Shown: positions 47,701 through 60,715, numbered from the stretch's first letter. The stretch: 64,000 nucleotides of DNA from Sclerotinia nivalis (GCA_029531795.1 JAPEIS010000011.1:2108001-2172000); one strand, 5' to 3'. Made by a program: numbers and translations. Notes: generated by a model from the letters alone, not told the origin.

Positions 47701-48298
47701 GGCTAAATGTAAATTCTTAGCAAGAGTATTTCAAAAAATCTCATTCCAAGATGGGTCTCGAATAGTGCGTAGCTTCTCAATCCAAGAACGACCATCATCA
47801 TCAGTAGCCATTCAAGGCTCAGGATTTGAACTCGGACTTCTGAATAGGTATTTATTAGTCGAGGAATATTTTAAAGAATGTGGAATGATGCAAACCTTTC
47901 GATAGTAGTCATTTTTTGTATGGATTTTCAGGATGACAAGGGGACAACAGATATCAAAGGGAATGGCAAGACTGGATTCGAAAGTAGCCCGATTATTCCT
48001 GGAAAGAATATTATGTAGAATGTAATTTGGGCATCAAATTCTTTTTGTATATCATTAGCATACGATAATGATTATATCGTCTTCTATTACATTCCCTACA
48101 GTATGCCTTGGGTAATAGCAATATACATATGCTCGAATGGGCTGATTGAAATTGAATGAGCCCCCCATTAACATTTACCGTCGACGTTGCAATACCACTC
48201 TGCCAGGTAATTGTAAACAAAATGCCTGTATGCAGAGCCTCGAATACTGATTTGATCAGGTTGATCTAACGGAATGTTCAAGGATCAATTATTGTATA

Positions 48299-50150
48299 AC
48301 GTGGTTTATCAGTGTGCGGGTCATATCAGTGTGTGGGTCACTTTCACCTCAATTCAATCTCTTCTCTTTCAACACGCGTTTTATCAACAATCTACAATGA
48401 ATTCGAATAACCAAGAAGCCCGTATACTCCTCGCTATCGAAGCTATTCAAAAAGACAAAAAAATAAGCATTCGAAAAGTTGCGAAGATGTATAATATCTC
48501 GAATACAACACTACAGCGTAGAATTAATGGTTTTACTCCTCGCTCCGAATATCGACCTAAATCTTATAATATTTCAGAACTAGAAGAGAATATCATTTCT
48601 GAGTATATACTCGATATGGATATGAGAGGATTTCCATCTAAACTCAGAAATGTGGAAGATATAACGAATCATATTCTTGAATCGAGGGGTACAAAGTGTG
48701 TTGGGAAGCTTTGAGCGCATCGATTCGTAAAGCGTCGAATCGAATTAAAGATGCGTTTTAGTCGTGTTTATGACTTTCAAAGAGTTCTCTGCGAAGATCC
48801 TAAGCTTATTGAAGAGTGGTTTCGATTGGTTTCGAATATGCGAGCGAAATATGGTATTCTCGACAGCGATTTCTACAATTTCGACGAAACAGGCTTTATG
48901 ATGGGGATTATATGTGCTGCAATGGTTGTCACTAGTGCTGAGAGATGCGGTAGAAGTAAATCAGTACAACCAGGCAATCGAGAATGGGCTACAGCAATAA
49001 TATGTGGAAATGGGGAGGGTGAAACCATACCCCCATTTCTAGTGGTTCAAGGACAGGTTCATCTTTCCAATTGGTATACCGAAACCGACTTTCCTGCGGA
49101 ATGGGCTATTAAACCTACATCTAATGAATGGACAAACAATGAGACAGGTTTAGAATGGTTGAAACATTTCGATAAGCATACTAAGAATCGAAGAAAGGGC
49201 AAATATCGAATGTTGGTACTAGATGGGCATGAAAGCCATGAATCAGTACCTTTTCAGTCGTATTGCAAAGAGAATGATATTATCTGTTTAAAATTACCAC
49301 CACATTCAAGTCATTTAACTCAACCACTTGATGTTGGCTGTTTTAGCAGCCTGAAACGTTCATATGGTACTCAAATTGATGGGTTTATCAAGGCACATAT
49401 CAATCATATTTCGAAAGTTGAATTCTTTATAGCTTTCAAAGCTGCATATCAAGAATCAATTACGATTCAGAATATGAAATCAGGGTTTCGAGGAACAGGT
49501 TTAATACCATTTGATCCTGAAGCTGTACTTTCGAAACTAGATATTCGAATTCGCACACCTACTCCCCCCTCTTTCGATCAAGATTTATGGACTTCTCAAA
49601 CCCCTCACAACCCAACTGAAGCTCTTTCACAATCGACTTTAGTAAGATCTCGAATAGCTCGTCATCAATCAAGCTCTCCTACACCTATATTCGAGACTGT
49701 ATTAGCTTTAGCTAAGGGTACAGAGAGATTAGCACATGAAAATACACTTTTAAATGCAGAGATTCGTATACTTCGGGCAGCAAATGAGGCATTAAGCAAG
49801 CGTCGACGCGCAAAAAAAACTCAATTACGTTAAGGAGGAGTGCTTACTGGACAAGAGGCTACCGATATATTATCTCAGCAAGAGGTTGATATTCAGATTC
49901 AACACGACGAGCGTCAAAAAGGGGGGAATTCTAATGGGGAAGCATCTTCTAGTCGATGCTGTAGTAAGTGTGGAAAGATTGGGCATAATACAAGGACTTG
50001 TCAAAATAATGTAATAGATCCTAGATTATTAGAATCTTTATAGTTTTAATCAATTGATTTAATTGTTGTTGAATAATATGGGTTTGAAAGAGTGAATTGA
50101 GGTGAAAGTGACCCACACACTGATATGACCCGCACACTGATAAACCACGT
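48299..50150 (+). mobile_element. pogo/Fot1-type DNA transposon, 1852 bases
   Basis: Terminal inverted repeats of 58 bases (48299-48356 and 50093-50150) are identical; the 59th base differs. They start ACGTGGTTTATCAG. TA dinucleotides flank both ends (48297-48298 and 50151-50152), the target duplication expected of the Tc1/mariner/pogo superfamily. The interior is occupied by a transposase gene with two in-frame stops. Confidence 0.92.
48397..50043 (+). pseudogene. pogo/Fot1 transposase, two in-frame stops
   Basis: ATG 48397 starts an HTH psq-type segment (RKVAKMYNISNTTLQRRI) and a CENP-B-type DNA-binding region. TGA at 48712-48714 stands where this family has Trp. The frame continues into the DDE domain, with the first Asp in NFDETGFMMG, the second in LVLDGHESH and the third in QPLDVGCF. 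A coiled-coil-like tail follows (RLAHENTLLNAEIRILRAAN). TAA at 49831-49833 precedes a final segment with a CCHC zinc knuckle (CSKCGKIGHNTRTC), ending TAG 50043. Both stops are single transitions from TGG and, probably, CAA. The catalytic triad is intact. The element is inactive unless complemented in trans. Confidence 0.88.
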
Positions 50151-50341
50151 TATCTGTTTCGTGCCAATTAGAAGATGCTTGTTGCATCAGTATGCTCAGC
50201 TGAAAGGTAGATTTATCCGTTACTTTATTGATTTCCTGCATAATGGCGTTACTCGGTGAGTGGGGCTGGGTGGGATGGATAAGTAGGCATATTCTTATTA
50301 GGCTTTCACTAACATAGCGTGTGGCAGTACGCGAGTGTTCG

Positions 50342-51542
50342 TACCGAGGCCGATATGGACCATTTTGCCAATACACTAAAAATAGAATTCTGCCTGGCGC
50401 AAAAAAAAAATCTATAATTTGTATGGTGCGCTCATAGAAATCTTGGAGAAAATGTTTGCACAATGCAGTCCTCGCATAATTCTGTATTATTTAAAGTTAG
50501 TACACAACTCCAAATCGATCTATTAAATGGAAAGAAAAGCTATTTTATTATTAATTAAGATTTCAGGAATCAATCGATATAGATTTCAAGATTTTCTAAT
50601 GAAAATTGAATTTAATAAGGAATATAATAATATTGAATATAAGATATCAAAATTAAAAAGAGGTAAGTATATGATAAGGTAAGCAATTCTTATAATTAAA
50701 GTGATTCAAACTTTAATAAATCTGATAACAATTTCAATTTTCATTTAAAATTTCTAAAACTTATATCAATCGATTCCTGAAATTCTAATTGATGATAGAA
50801 TTGCTTTTTCTCGAATTTCATATATTGATTTAAAGTTATGTACTAATTTGAATGTTAAATAATTAATAAATCAAGGAATCGCTTAATTTAGATTGATATT
50901 ACTAATCGAGATTGTTCTAGTTAAAACCCCTGATATTAAAGGTGCTTTATTAGTCAGTACTAGCTCAGCTGAATTAGTTATAGATCCCTATATTTAAGTT
51001 AGCTACTTTAATTTAAAATTAAGATTCTAATATAATTCATAAAAACTTCAATTTTCATTTTAAATTCTTAAAATTAACACCAATCGATTCTTCATATTTT
51101 AATCAATAATTTTATTATTTTTTCTTTTCTTTTATAAATTGACTTAAAGTTATGTACTGAATTAAAAAGAATATTGATCATCATATAAAATATTTTGATA
51201 AGATAAGATCGCATTCGCTTAATTGATAAGATAAGAAATTATTTTTTCTTCAACCTCCCCCTCTTGATTTTCTCAATTGCTTCAACTTCAATAATTAATT
51301 TTATAGGAACCATTAGGGCTAGAACCTTTAGAATAAGATCAATAGAATCCGCTAAATCGAGCGTATAGCCTTACAGCTTAAAATATCGCCTTTTCACAAA
51401 AATTCGAATATATAATGAGTTTAAAAGGTTTAGATCAATGAGTTTTTATTAAAATCACACTACAAAATACTAAATATGCTTTTAGCTCAGGCAGAATTCT
51501 ACTTTTAGTGTATTGGCAAAATGGTCCATATCGGCCTCGGTA
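50342..51542. repeat. AT-rich block bounded by 55-base inverted repeats
   Basis: Positions 50342-50396 and 51488-51542 are inverted copies with one mismatch in 55. Between them lie about 1.1 kb of extremely AT-rich sequence in which variants of an ATCGATTCCTGAAAT-like motif and of TTAAAGTTATGTACT recur in both orientations. No coding capacity. It could be a decayed, RIP-mutated TIR element or a large foldback. Confidence 0.6.
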
Positions 51543-54500
51543 GTTCGGCTACTTCTGACAAAGCTAAAGTCGCATGATATGTGGAGAAAGGCAACCCCGC
51601 GATTAGATTGGGTTGCAGTATCAATATTCATTTTCGCGACAACTGAAAATTTGAGAAATCTAAAATGCAAAGTACTCTACCTACAAAACGAAGTATAAAA
51701 GCCCGTGTTGATCGAATCTATGAAGACCTATACTGACATTATCTAGTTCAGGATTATAGGTCAGGTTATCCTCAGTTTTCTGCCCTTATTTCGATCTATG
51801 AATCATTTTTTCTATATCGATGTTTCCCCAGATTACGTACTTGTTTACTTCTTCTAAAACAAGACAAATTGTCCTTGCTAGAATAGCGCCTGGATGAAAT
51901 TGATCAGAATGAGGTGTGTCCTCTTTTTCTTGGTCAGAGTCGATCCGATAAGAATGTAGCTCGCAATGCTCTCTTATCTGAAATTGAAACATCTCTGGCT
52001 GAATATAATAAGATGCAAGATGTTACTCTTATATAATACAAATGATTAATACAAGTAAGATTCGTTTGTTGAAAGAACACATCACTTTCTAAATATCAAT
52101 GCTGCATAAGAAAGAGAAGTGCAGAGCTTGAGGAATTAGGTGAGTAACACAAGTGACTTAAATAGGGAAGAGACAGCATACTTGGCTTACGATAAGGAAT
52201 TAATGTCTTTGGCTTCTCCCAAAGATGATACAATGAAGTGGTCAATGAATTGGGTAGGGGACGTACATCTCAAGTTCTATCAAGTTTTTCGAAAGGTATA
52301 TAGCAAATTTGTAGATGTAATAACAAACTAACAGTATGTAGAATTCTCTATACGATATCTCAGATAGTCCAAACGTCTATATCTATTCTGGCTCCACAAT
52401 CAAACATCTAGAGAGAATCTTGGTTCTTTTCTTTACGATAATTCTATTGTTGGTATCTATTGTTGTTTGTACAAGAATTGATAGTACTTCGACCCGAATG
52501 ATGATGATCATAATTTCAATAATGTTGTTCCTAACGATTGTATCTTGGTTAACAAAATCGAGAATAATAAATTTGATTATGGCAGGGGCGATGTAAGTTA
52601 TAAAAGTGATATCCATAAGACAATTAACTGATCATAGACTTGTTCAGATATACTACAATCTTAACTATATTTGTTTCTCAGACTAGTAGTAGCTAGGAAA
52701 ACTGTTTTATGCCTCAAAAAGACAATATCTATTGGGGCTTGCTACAAATAAATCGAGATTCTGTTGACAATATACACCCGTTATAAATCAAGATACATGT
52801 TCGACTTATTGGAAATCAAAAGGTTCTAGAGATAGGAGGAAAAGAGAAATTGGACTATGTATATATTTGTTTCTATATAGCTAACTAGAAACAATCAACC
52901 ATCTCTGCCTTGATTCGTTATAGCCTTTAATCCAAGAATTGAATTGAATTGAACAAACTAACGTCTGCTGTGAGTCTAAGACTATAAGACGGTTACGGGC
53001 TCTAATGAGCTCTTAACAGACAACAGTGTGGAGGTAGGCAGACCAATCAGGCCGGCTAGTTACATGGTTTAGGTGATTGAAAAGTCCTCAATCTATAAGT
53101 TGGGTGGGGGAAGTGAAAGCTAGTTCTGGGGGAGAGACCCCGCCTTATAAACGCCAAAGCAAAGGTACGTAAGTCAATGTGAAAAAAATTGGGTTTTAAG
53201 TTGGAAGGGGGATCAATCCCCTATATTAGCTTCAGCACCATCGTCTTCTAACCTCCCCCTTCTCCTTGGTCTTCTCCTTCTTCCTCTTCTTCTTCTGTTC
53301 TAGTAAAGTGCCACGATCTGATGGCTATTCTGATTGAATTGATGAGCTCTTTCGCGGAGCTCCTGTTTTAATTATTCATCCTCAAATGGTGACTCCTCAT
53401 CACCACTTACTTGAGTCTCGAGCGACTCTTCTGGCTAATCATTTGATACTGAAGATCCCATCAATTCCTGAGAGGGCTCGTAATCCTTACAAACTGACTC
53501 CGGTCTCATAGTTGTATCGTTCTGGTTAATTTGGTTAATTTGGTCAATTTCTATTCCGGTCCTCATCTCATCCGATGGGTCCCAAAGCAATGAAGCGGCA
53601 GATGCCCTTGCAGACCTAGGAGCATTCAAACCCCAGCCGCCGTATGGCCAAGCAAGCCATCCTACAATCAGCGGGATTGGATCGATTGCCAGAGCCCTCT
53701 GCGGCTCTGCCAGCAATTACAGCAAGAATGGTGGGCTGAAAATTTCCTCAAGCTGTTATCGAATTACAAGAAGTAGCTACCTACCTATACAATTATAGTA
53801 CTACCAGAACTAGATCTCCCACACTCTATACTACACCGATTCCTTACAATCTGTGCAACACACAAAGACTTTGCTTAATACCATCGACACTTTCAATACA
53901 TTGATGCTATATTGAGGTATTTATATAAAAATGCTAAAGCACTACTACATATCGTTCTATACCCACTTACTAAACAATGCTTCAACGAGTGGCCATCTAA
54001 GCCAAACACCCCACCACAGAACTCAGTAGAGGCTGTCAGATACCTCAGATTCTTAATCGCTAGGCCTTCGGACTTCCCTACACTACTGAAACTTACTATA
54101 TTCTACTCTAGGCTTTGTCTCTAACCCCCTTCTCCCTTACTCTCTAATATAGCTCCTATAATCCCCCTCTATCGATAACTCTCTGTCCTTCTTCTACGAT
54201 CTCATTCAAACACCTATAAACATACAACGCCTTTCTGCAGCTTCGACTGCACACTATTCTTCGCAATTTATACATAACAAATATATTTATGACTATATAG
54301 AAGATCATTGTAGGCTATACCTAAAAGTAGTGGTATACCCATTTACCGGACGGATTTGTCGTCCATTCTTAGTCCCCGGGTATGATGTTGAACTATCATG
54401 CCTTGTATTTAAGGTTACAAAAATGCGGGGTACTTGCCAAAACTATCAAAGGCATGTGCTCTTGATAATCTTCGGTCACAAACCATTAGGCTGGGAATAA

Positions 54501-55390
54501 GCCGGGAATATGATAGGGAGAAAACTATACTCTGGGTTCACGAGACTGAATTGAGGATGAGAAGAAACAGCTTTTGGGACGGGGTTGACCGCGCCGTTTT
54601 CTGAGGTTGTAAGAAAACGGTTGTGTAAACGTTGAGGCAATTTAATAAGCGGTCGAGGCTGCATAAAATAGCGTCCAAAGCTGCTACATTCAGCAGTCCA
54701 GACCGTCGTACTTAGACATAGGCTATAATAATCCTCAATTGTACTCGCATTTTCCAATGTGGCTAGAAGAATTTCAGCCACATCAGAGGTTGCTAAGGCT
54801 TTCTGGAAGAAATTACAACCTGATCCGCACAGTGACAGCAAGGCTTAGAATTCATTGAGCACGTGATATATATGTGAGTCGGATCCATGGCTCTGCCTCA
54901 TCATACTTTGGGATGGATGATATCAACAAGTTTTAGAAAAAAATTAGTTCTTTGGTTATGATATTGCAAATCGTGTAGATCCTATGAGTAGTGGAGTAAA
55001 ACTGTGTACGAAGTGTTTAGTCACGTGAGATAGCACGTCACAGCCCGACTGAGTGTGAATGGCATATCTTCTGACGAGTATAGCTCCTACTTCTTTTTAT
55101 ACTCAATTCTATATTTACCTATTGTTCAATTTATTAGATAGCGACAAAAATAATATTTCTATATCTACATCATGTCTACATTCGTAAACATAGTTCTAGT
55201 ATCAGAAATATTGCGGCTTGTGGCAGCCCAATAGTGCAGCTCCACATATTTCTGTTTAGCCTTATTTGGATAGTAGTAAAGCCTGTCAAAGATTTTGTAT
55301 GTTTTCTTCATACTGATCAGGTACTGACAATTATTCTGTGGATGAATGTCTTCTCACTATTGAAAAGTTCTTCTCAAACCTAGCATTATC
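51543..55390. other. 3.8 kb stretch without a supported gene
   Basis: Contains short frames (52140-52331, 53435-53716, 53912-54124, 54476-54841) that I could not assign. Around 53525-53550 a TTGGT(T/C)AATT motif is repeated three times. It resembles the TTGGTCAATT repeats in the gypsy element near 40770-40800, so retroelement debris is likely. A Ser/Leu-like CTTCTTC microsatellite lies at about 53268-53300. The last few hundred bases should be the NLR promoter. Confidence 0.45.
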
Positions 55391-58300
55391 ATGGCCAGTT
55401 TAAATAATACTCATTTGAGCGGTCCGAGAACTTCGCTTTCTCCAAATAGCATTTTCGATCAGGCTGTGAAGAGGCTTCAGAATGGAGATCAAGATATCTT
55501 CAAGCAACACAATTCAACGAACAATATCAATATAATTCTCGATGATGTATACAAACTAGCCAAAGAGAAACAAAGCACTTGCGAAAATAAAAGATGGAAA
55601 TTCTCATACGGAAAGCATCGTGTCGTATTGCGAGACGTAGCAGAGAAGGTTACCTCACGGCTTGGAAGATTTACTCAAATTGGTGATATAATTGCGAATG
55701 TAGATCCACTTCATGTCGGCTTGCCATGGGCTGGTATCCGTCTTCTACTCCAGGTATAGCAAGATCTCATTTATTTTTCTTTAGTCCAATAAGTTCGTAT
55801 ATTGTTATTGACAGCTACAAAGGTGGTTACCTCTGACAGCCACACTATGGGTAGTCTCTTCATAGGACTCAAGATTGCATTCGATACAATGGACAAATTG
55901 AAGGTATATATGGATTATTGGCAGAGTCTGCCATTATCAAAAGCGTTGGAGAATCTTGAAAAGTCTTTGGTCAACCTTTACGTGCTTCTGTTGAAGTTCC
56001 TCATTTCAGCTATTTATACATATGAGATGCCTACTATAAAGAGAACTTGGAAATCTTTTTGGCAAAACGAGGAAATACTGAATTTCGAGGCCGATCGCGA
56101 TAAACTCATTGGAATGTTAGAATATGACGCCGAAAGCTGTGATCGTATTCTTAGTGATTACGATCGACAAAATATGAATCATGGCTTTGACCAAATTCGT
56201 GAATCGCTCAAGAAACTGGACAAATTGCAAGATATTCAAGGATGTATTGAGTTGATTTCGGAGAAGGTAGACCTAAACAGATTACCAATCGCTGAAGGCG
56301 CTGCATTTGATTCATATGAAGATCAAAAAGAATCCAAATGTCTCCCTGGCACACGAACTGAGTTGCAGCAACAAATTTTGGATTGGGCCGATGATCCTGA
56401 TGGCAAATGTATATTCTGGCTGCAAGGTTTTGCTGGTACAGGCAAATCTACCATTTCACGCACCGTTTCTCAATCTCTTGACGATAAGGGATTGTTAGGA
56501 GCCACTTTCTTCTTCAAGCGAACTCAAGATGATCGTAAAAACGCCAAGAAATTCGTTACCACTATCGCCCATTCACTAGCAATCAAGATGCCGGAAATAG
56601 CACAGTCTGTCGCACAATCAATCAGTCATGATCCTAATGTTTTGAATGCAAACCTACCAAAGCAATTCAAGAACTTAATCTTTGACCCAATTTTAACTTT
56701 CTCGCAGAGTTCTAGAATGGTTGTGGTCATTGACGCGCTCGATGAATGCGAGAAGGACGATGATATTCGGAAAATCTTCGATCTTCTGAAACAATTCGAC
56801 AATTTATCAACGACTACTCAAAAAATAACTTTAAGGGTCTTTGTAACTAGCAGACCAGAACTACCGATCCGACTAGGCTTTGAGAAGATTTCCAGGGAAG
56901 CATTACAGGATGTTGCACTCCACGATATTCCAAATGAGGTAATCGAGCGGGACATATCTATTTATCTCAAGCACGAACTTAATCAGATAAGAATGAACTG
57001 GCCCGAAGAAGAAAAGTTCAACAGTCTAGTTAAAATGGCTGTCCCCTTATTCATTATTGCAGCCACAGCATGCCGTTTCATTAAACGTCAAAGAGACTTA
57101 CAGAAGGGTCTCAACATCATCCTCGATGGCGAGAGAAAATTTAAGTCGAGATATGGCAAAATCTATCAACCAATCTTAGATCAAATACTCGTTAGTCAAG
57201 AAGACTCAGATGAAGACTCAGATGAAGACTCAGATGAAGAGAAGTACCTCCTTATTAAAGGATTTAAAGAGATAGTTGGGACGATCATCACTCTTGCTGA
57301 TCCACTATCTATTCGTACACTCTCTAGCCTCCTCGATGTTGAAGAGGAGTATGTGAACAGACAATTAGAACTTCTGCACTCGGTTCTTCACATTCCTAGT
57401 AAAGCAGATGCTCCAGTGAAAATTCTTCATCTTTCGTTTCGTGACTTTCTTCTTAATAAGAAAGGAAAAAATCCAAGCCGATTCCATGTGGATGAGGCAG
57501 AATCACATAGAAGAATAGCCAACAAGTGTATTCGAGTGATGTCTATGTCTGGATGTCTAAAGAAAGACTTGTGTGATGTCGAAAAACCTGGAGTGCTGCG
57601 AGATCAGGTTGAGAAGTCTGAGATTGATAGGTGTTTGCCAGCTCATGTTCAATATGCCTGTCGCTACTGGGTATATCATCTCGAGAAAAGTGGGTATAAT
57701 GGTGGCGGGAATGAAATACACGAGTTCCTTAACAAGCACTTTCTCCATTGGCTGGAAGCTCTTTGTTGGATGGGAAAGATTTCAGAAGCTGTCCTCGCAA
57801 TAACCAGCTTGGAAACTTGTATCTCAGTAAGTTAAATGTATTGGGAAATATTCTTGGGGGATCGACTGACTCATATAGGTTACTCAAGAGTCTCAATTAC
57901 ATAGTTTTGTTCACGATGCTAAACGATTCATTCTCCACAGTCGAATAGGGATTGAACAAGCTCCTCTTCAAATATATTGCTCAGGCCTTTTCTTTGCTCC
58001 AGAGAAGAGTATTATCCGAAAAACATTTCAAGATTGTATCCCCAGTTGGATTTATAAAATATCAAGAATACAATCAAATTGGAGTGCTGCTCTCCAAACG
58101 CTCGAGGGTCATTCGGGCTACGTTAGATCAGTAGCCTTTTCGCCGGACGGCAAGATAATAGCTTCAGGCTCTGACGATAAAACAATCCGGCTCTGGGATA
58201 CAGCAACGGGCGAGCCCCTCCAAACGCTCGAGGGTCATTCGCACTACGTTACGTCAGTAGCCTTTTCGCCGGACGGCAAGATAATAGCTTCAGGCTCTGG

Positions 58301-59987
58301 CGATAAAACAATCCGGCTCTGGGATACAGCAACGGGCGAGCCCCTCCAAACGCTCGAGGGTCGTTCGGGCTACATTATGTCAGTAGCCTTTTCGCCGGAC
58401 GGCAAGATAATAGCTTCAGGCTCTGACGATAAAACAATCCGGCTCTGGGATACAGCAACGGGCGAGCCCCTCCAAACGCTCGAGGGTCATTCGCACTACG
58501 TTAGATCAGTAGCCTTTTCGCCGGACGGCAAGATAATAGCTTCAGGCTCTGACGATAAAACAATCCGGCTCTGGGATACAGCAACGGGCGAGCCCCTCCA
58601 AACGCTCGAGGGTCATTCGGGCTACATTATGTCAGTAGCCTTTTCGCCGGACGGCAAGATAATAGCTTCAGGCTCTGACGATAAAACAATCCGGCTCTGG
58701 GATACAGCAACGGGCGAGCCCCTCCAAACGCTCGAGGGTCGTTCGGGCTACGTTAGATCAGTAGCCTTTTCGCCGGACGGCAAGATAATAGCTTCAGGCT
58801 CTGGCGATAAAACGATCCGGCTCTGGGATACAGCAACGGGCGAGCCCCTCCAAACGCTCGAGGGTCATTCGGACTACGTTAGATCAGTAGCCTTTTCGCC
58901 GGACGGCAAGATAATAGCTTCAGGCTCTGACGATAAAACAATCCGGCTCTGGGATACAGCAACGGGCGAGCCCCTCCAAACGCTCGAGGGTCATTCGCAC
59001 TGCGTTACGTCAGTAGCCTTTTCGCCGGACGGCAAGATAATAGCTTCAGGCTCTGGCGATAAAACAATCCGGCTCTGGGATACAGCAACGGGCGAGCCCC
59101 TCCAAACGCTCGAGGGTCATTCGCACTACGTTAGATCAGTAGCCTTTTCGCCGGACGGCAAGATAATAGCTTCAGGCTCTGACGATAAAACGATCCGGCT
59201 CTGGGATACAGCAACGGGCGAGCCCCTCCAAACGCTCGAGGGTCATTCGCACTGGGTTACGTCAGTAGCCTTTTCGCCGGACGGCAAGATAATAGCTTCA
59301 GGCTCTGGCGATAAAACAATCCGGCTCTGGGATACAGCAACGGGCGAGCCCCTCCAAACGCTCGAGCCCCTCCAAACGCTCGAGGGTCGTTCGGGCTGCA
59401 TTATGTCAGTAGCCTTTTCGCCGGACGGCAAGATAATAGCTTCAGGCTCTGGCGATAAAACAATCCGGCTCTGGGATACAGCAACGGGCGAGCCCCTCCA
59501 AACGCTCGAGGGTCATTCGCACTACGTTATGTCAGTAGCCTTTTCGCCGGACGGCAAGATAATAGCTTCAGGCTCTGGCGATAAAACAATCCGGCTCTGG
59601 GATACAGCAACGGGCGAGCCCCTCCAAACGCTCGAGGGTCATTCGGGCTACATTATGTCAGTAGCCTTTTCGCCGGACGGCAAGATAATAGCTTCAGGCT
59701 CTGACGATAAAACGATCCGGCTCTGGGATACAGCAACGGGCGAGCTCCTCCAAACGCTCGAGGGTCATTCGAGCTTAGAGGCATCCTCCGTCTTTGAACA
59801 ATACTCTATATCAAACCATTGGATAGCTGAAGAGGTAGACAAAGAAATGCGAAATATTCTTTGGCTACCTCCAGATTATCGGCCATCTAGTACATCTTTT
59901 TATAAGGGAGTTATAGTTATAGGGAGTTCATCTGGTAGTATTTTCTTTCTGGAACTTGAGTGTGGAAATCATATATTATCTAAATGA
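55391..59987 (+). CDS. NWD-type NLR: NACHT NTPase with WD40 repeats
   Basis: STAND-class sensor of the fungal NLR group that includes the het-d/het-e incompatibility proteins. Exons 55391-55753, 55823-57826 and 57879-59987 join to 1491 residues with no stop. The N-terminal domain ends in DPLHVGLPWAGIRLLLQ, the signature of the NACHT-associated N-terminal domain. NACHT follows: Walker A GFAGTGKS (323-330), Walker B VVVIDALDEC (421-430), and an arm containing TSRPELPIR. An acidic SDEDSDED run precedes the winged region. From residue 864 come 13 near-identical 42-residue WD40 repeats plus a degenerate 14th, enough for two seven-bladed propellers. A 75-residue tail ends the protein. Ligand-induced oligomerisation is known for the family; the trigger is unknown here. 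Confidence 0.93.
58101..59756 (+). repeat. WD40 minisatellite array, 126-base units x 13
   Basis: Units start CTCGAGGGTC at 58101 and every 126 bases to 59235. After an 18-base tandem duplication (59346-59363 copied at 59364-59381) they continue at about 59379, 59505 and 59631. The units differ almost only at codons for H/R, G/H/D, Y/C/W, V/I, R/T/M and D/G. Even synonymous sites are nearly invariant, indicating recent homogenisation. Confidence 0.95.
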
Positions 59988-60715
59988 AAACTAGTTTCAA
60001 TGTATCTATTAATTTACTTATAACTTCTATCTTCATAATATAATATAATCTTCTTTTCTTCTTTTCTCTCTCTAATAGAGAGGTTGGGGGAGGCTTGTGA
60101 TTATATAGACTGTATATTTGCCACCTCAATTCTAGTATGTTCTAGCATGATTACAACACAAAGAATGCTTTCAGTTGATATGATTTTGAGCCAATCTTTA
60201 TTAAAATCGAAGGTTTAAAAGTTAGAGACAAAGATAATACTGACTAGTAGTGTGGTACAGATAGAGGGGTAGGATAGGTCACTGGTTGCTGGTATGCTCA
60301 ATACACATTCGATGAAATCCTCTCGTCGTAATTCCAACCAATTACAGAACATATTTCAAATCCCCATGTTGTAGAACACGGTTTTTAAGATCTATACGGT
60401 AGCCTGTACAATACTAATACTAGGAAAAAGCGAAAAAGGTTCTTAGTCTTCCACTTGGATAGAGATATGAGTTAGGGGAACGATTATAGATTTGGTATTC
60501 CGGATTTATGAAAGTACGATTCGAACTCAGGATACTCAATTGACGATTAGTGTAATGACAATTAGTTTGAGTTCGATCGGAAGCTGTCTTTACGAATGGT
60601 TTATCGCTAACAGAGAAATCCAATTCTTATATCAAACACCGAGGAATAGGAATCTTTCATATAGATATTACATGGATTTGCCTTGTATGATCTTGTCTCT
60701 CAACAAAAATGTAGA
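59988..60715. other. NLR 3' flank
   Basis: Includes the NLR 3' UTR and an anonymous stretch. No separate gene supported; the frames at 60420-60728 may include decayed NLR-like coding sequence upstream of the duplicated tail. Confidence 0.45.

Noticed and set aside
47800..47850. tRNA-like T-arm on the minus strand (GTTCAAATCC)
   Set aside because: No acceptor, D or anticodon stem can be paired around it.
53435..53716. Minus-strand frame of 93 codons near TTGGTTAATT repeats
   Set aside because: Possibly gag debris of a retroelement, but both strands are open and no gag motif is recognisable, so I do not call it.
54476..54841. Minus-strand frame of 121 codons
   Set aside because: Starts with TTG rather than ATG, shows no domain and has no plausible introns.
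58101..59756. Regularly spaced near-identical repeats resembling a CRISPR array
   Set aside because: Units are 126 bases, contiguous, in frame and code for WD40 repeats in a eukaryotic NLR gene; there are no spacers.
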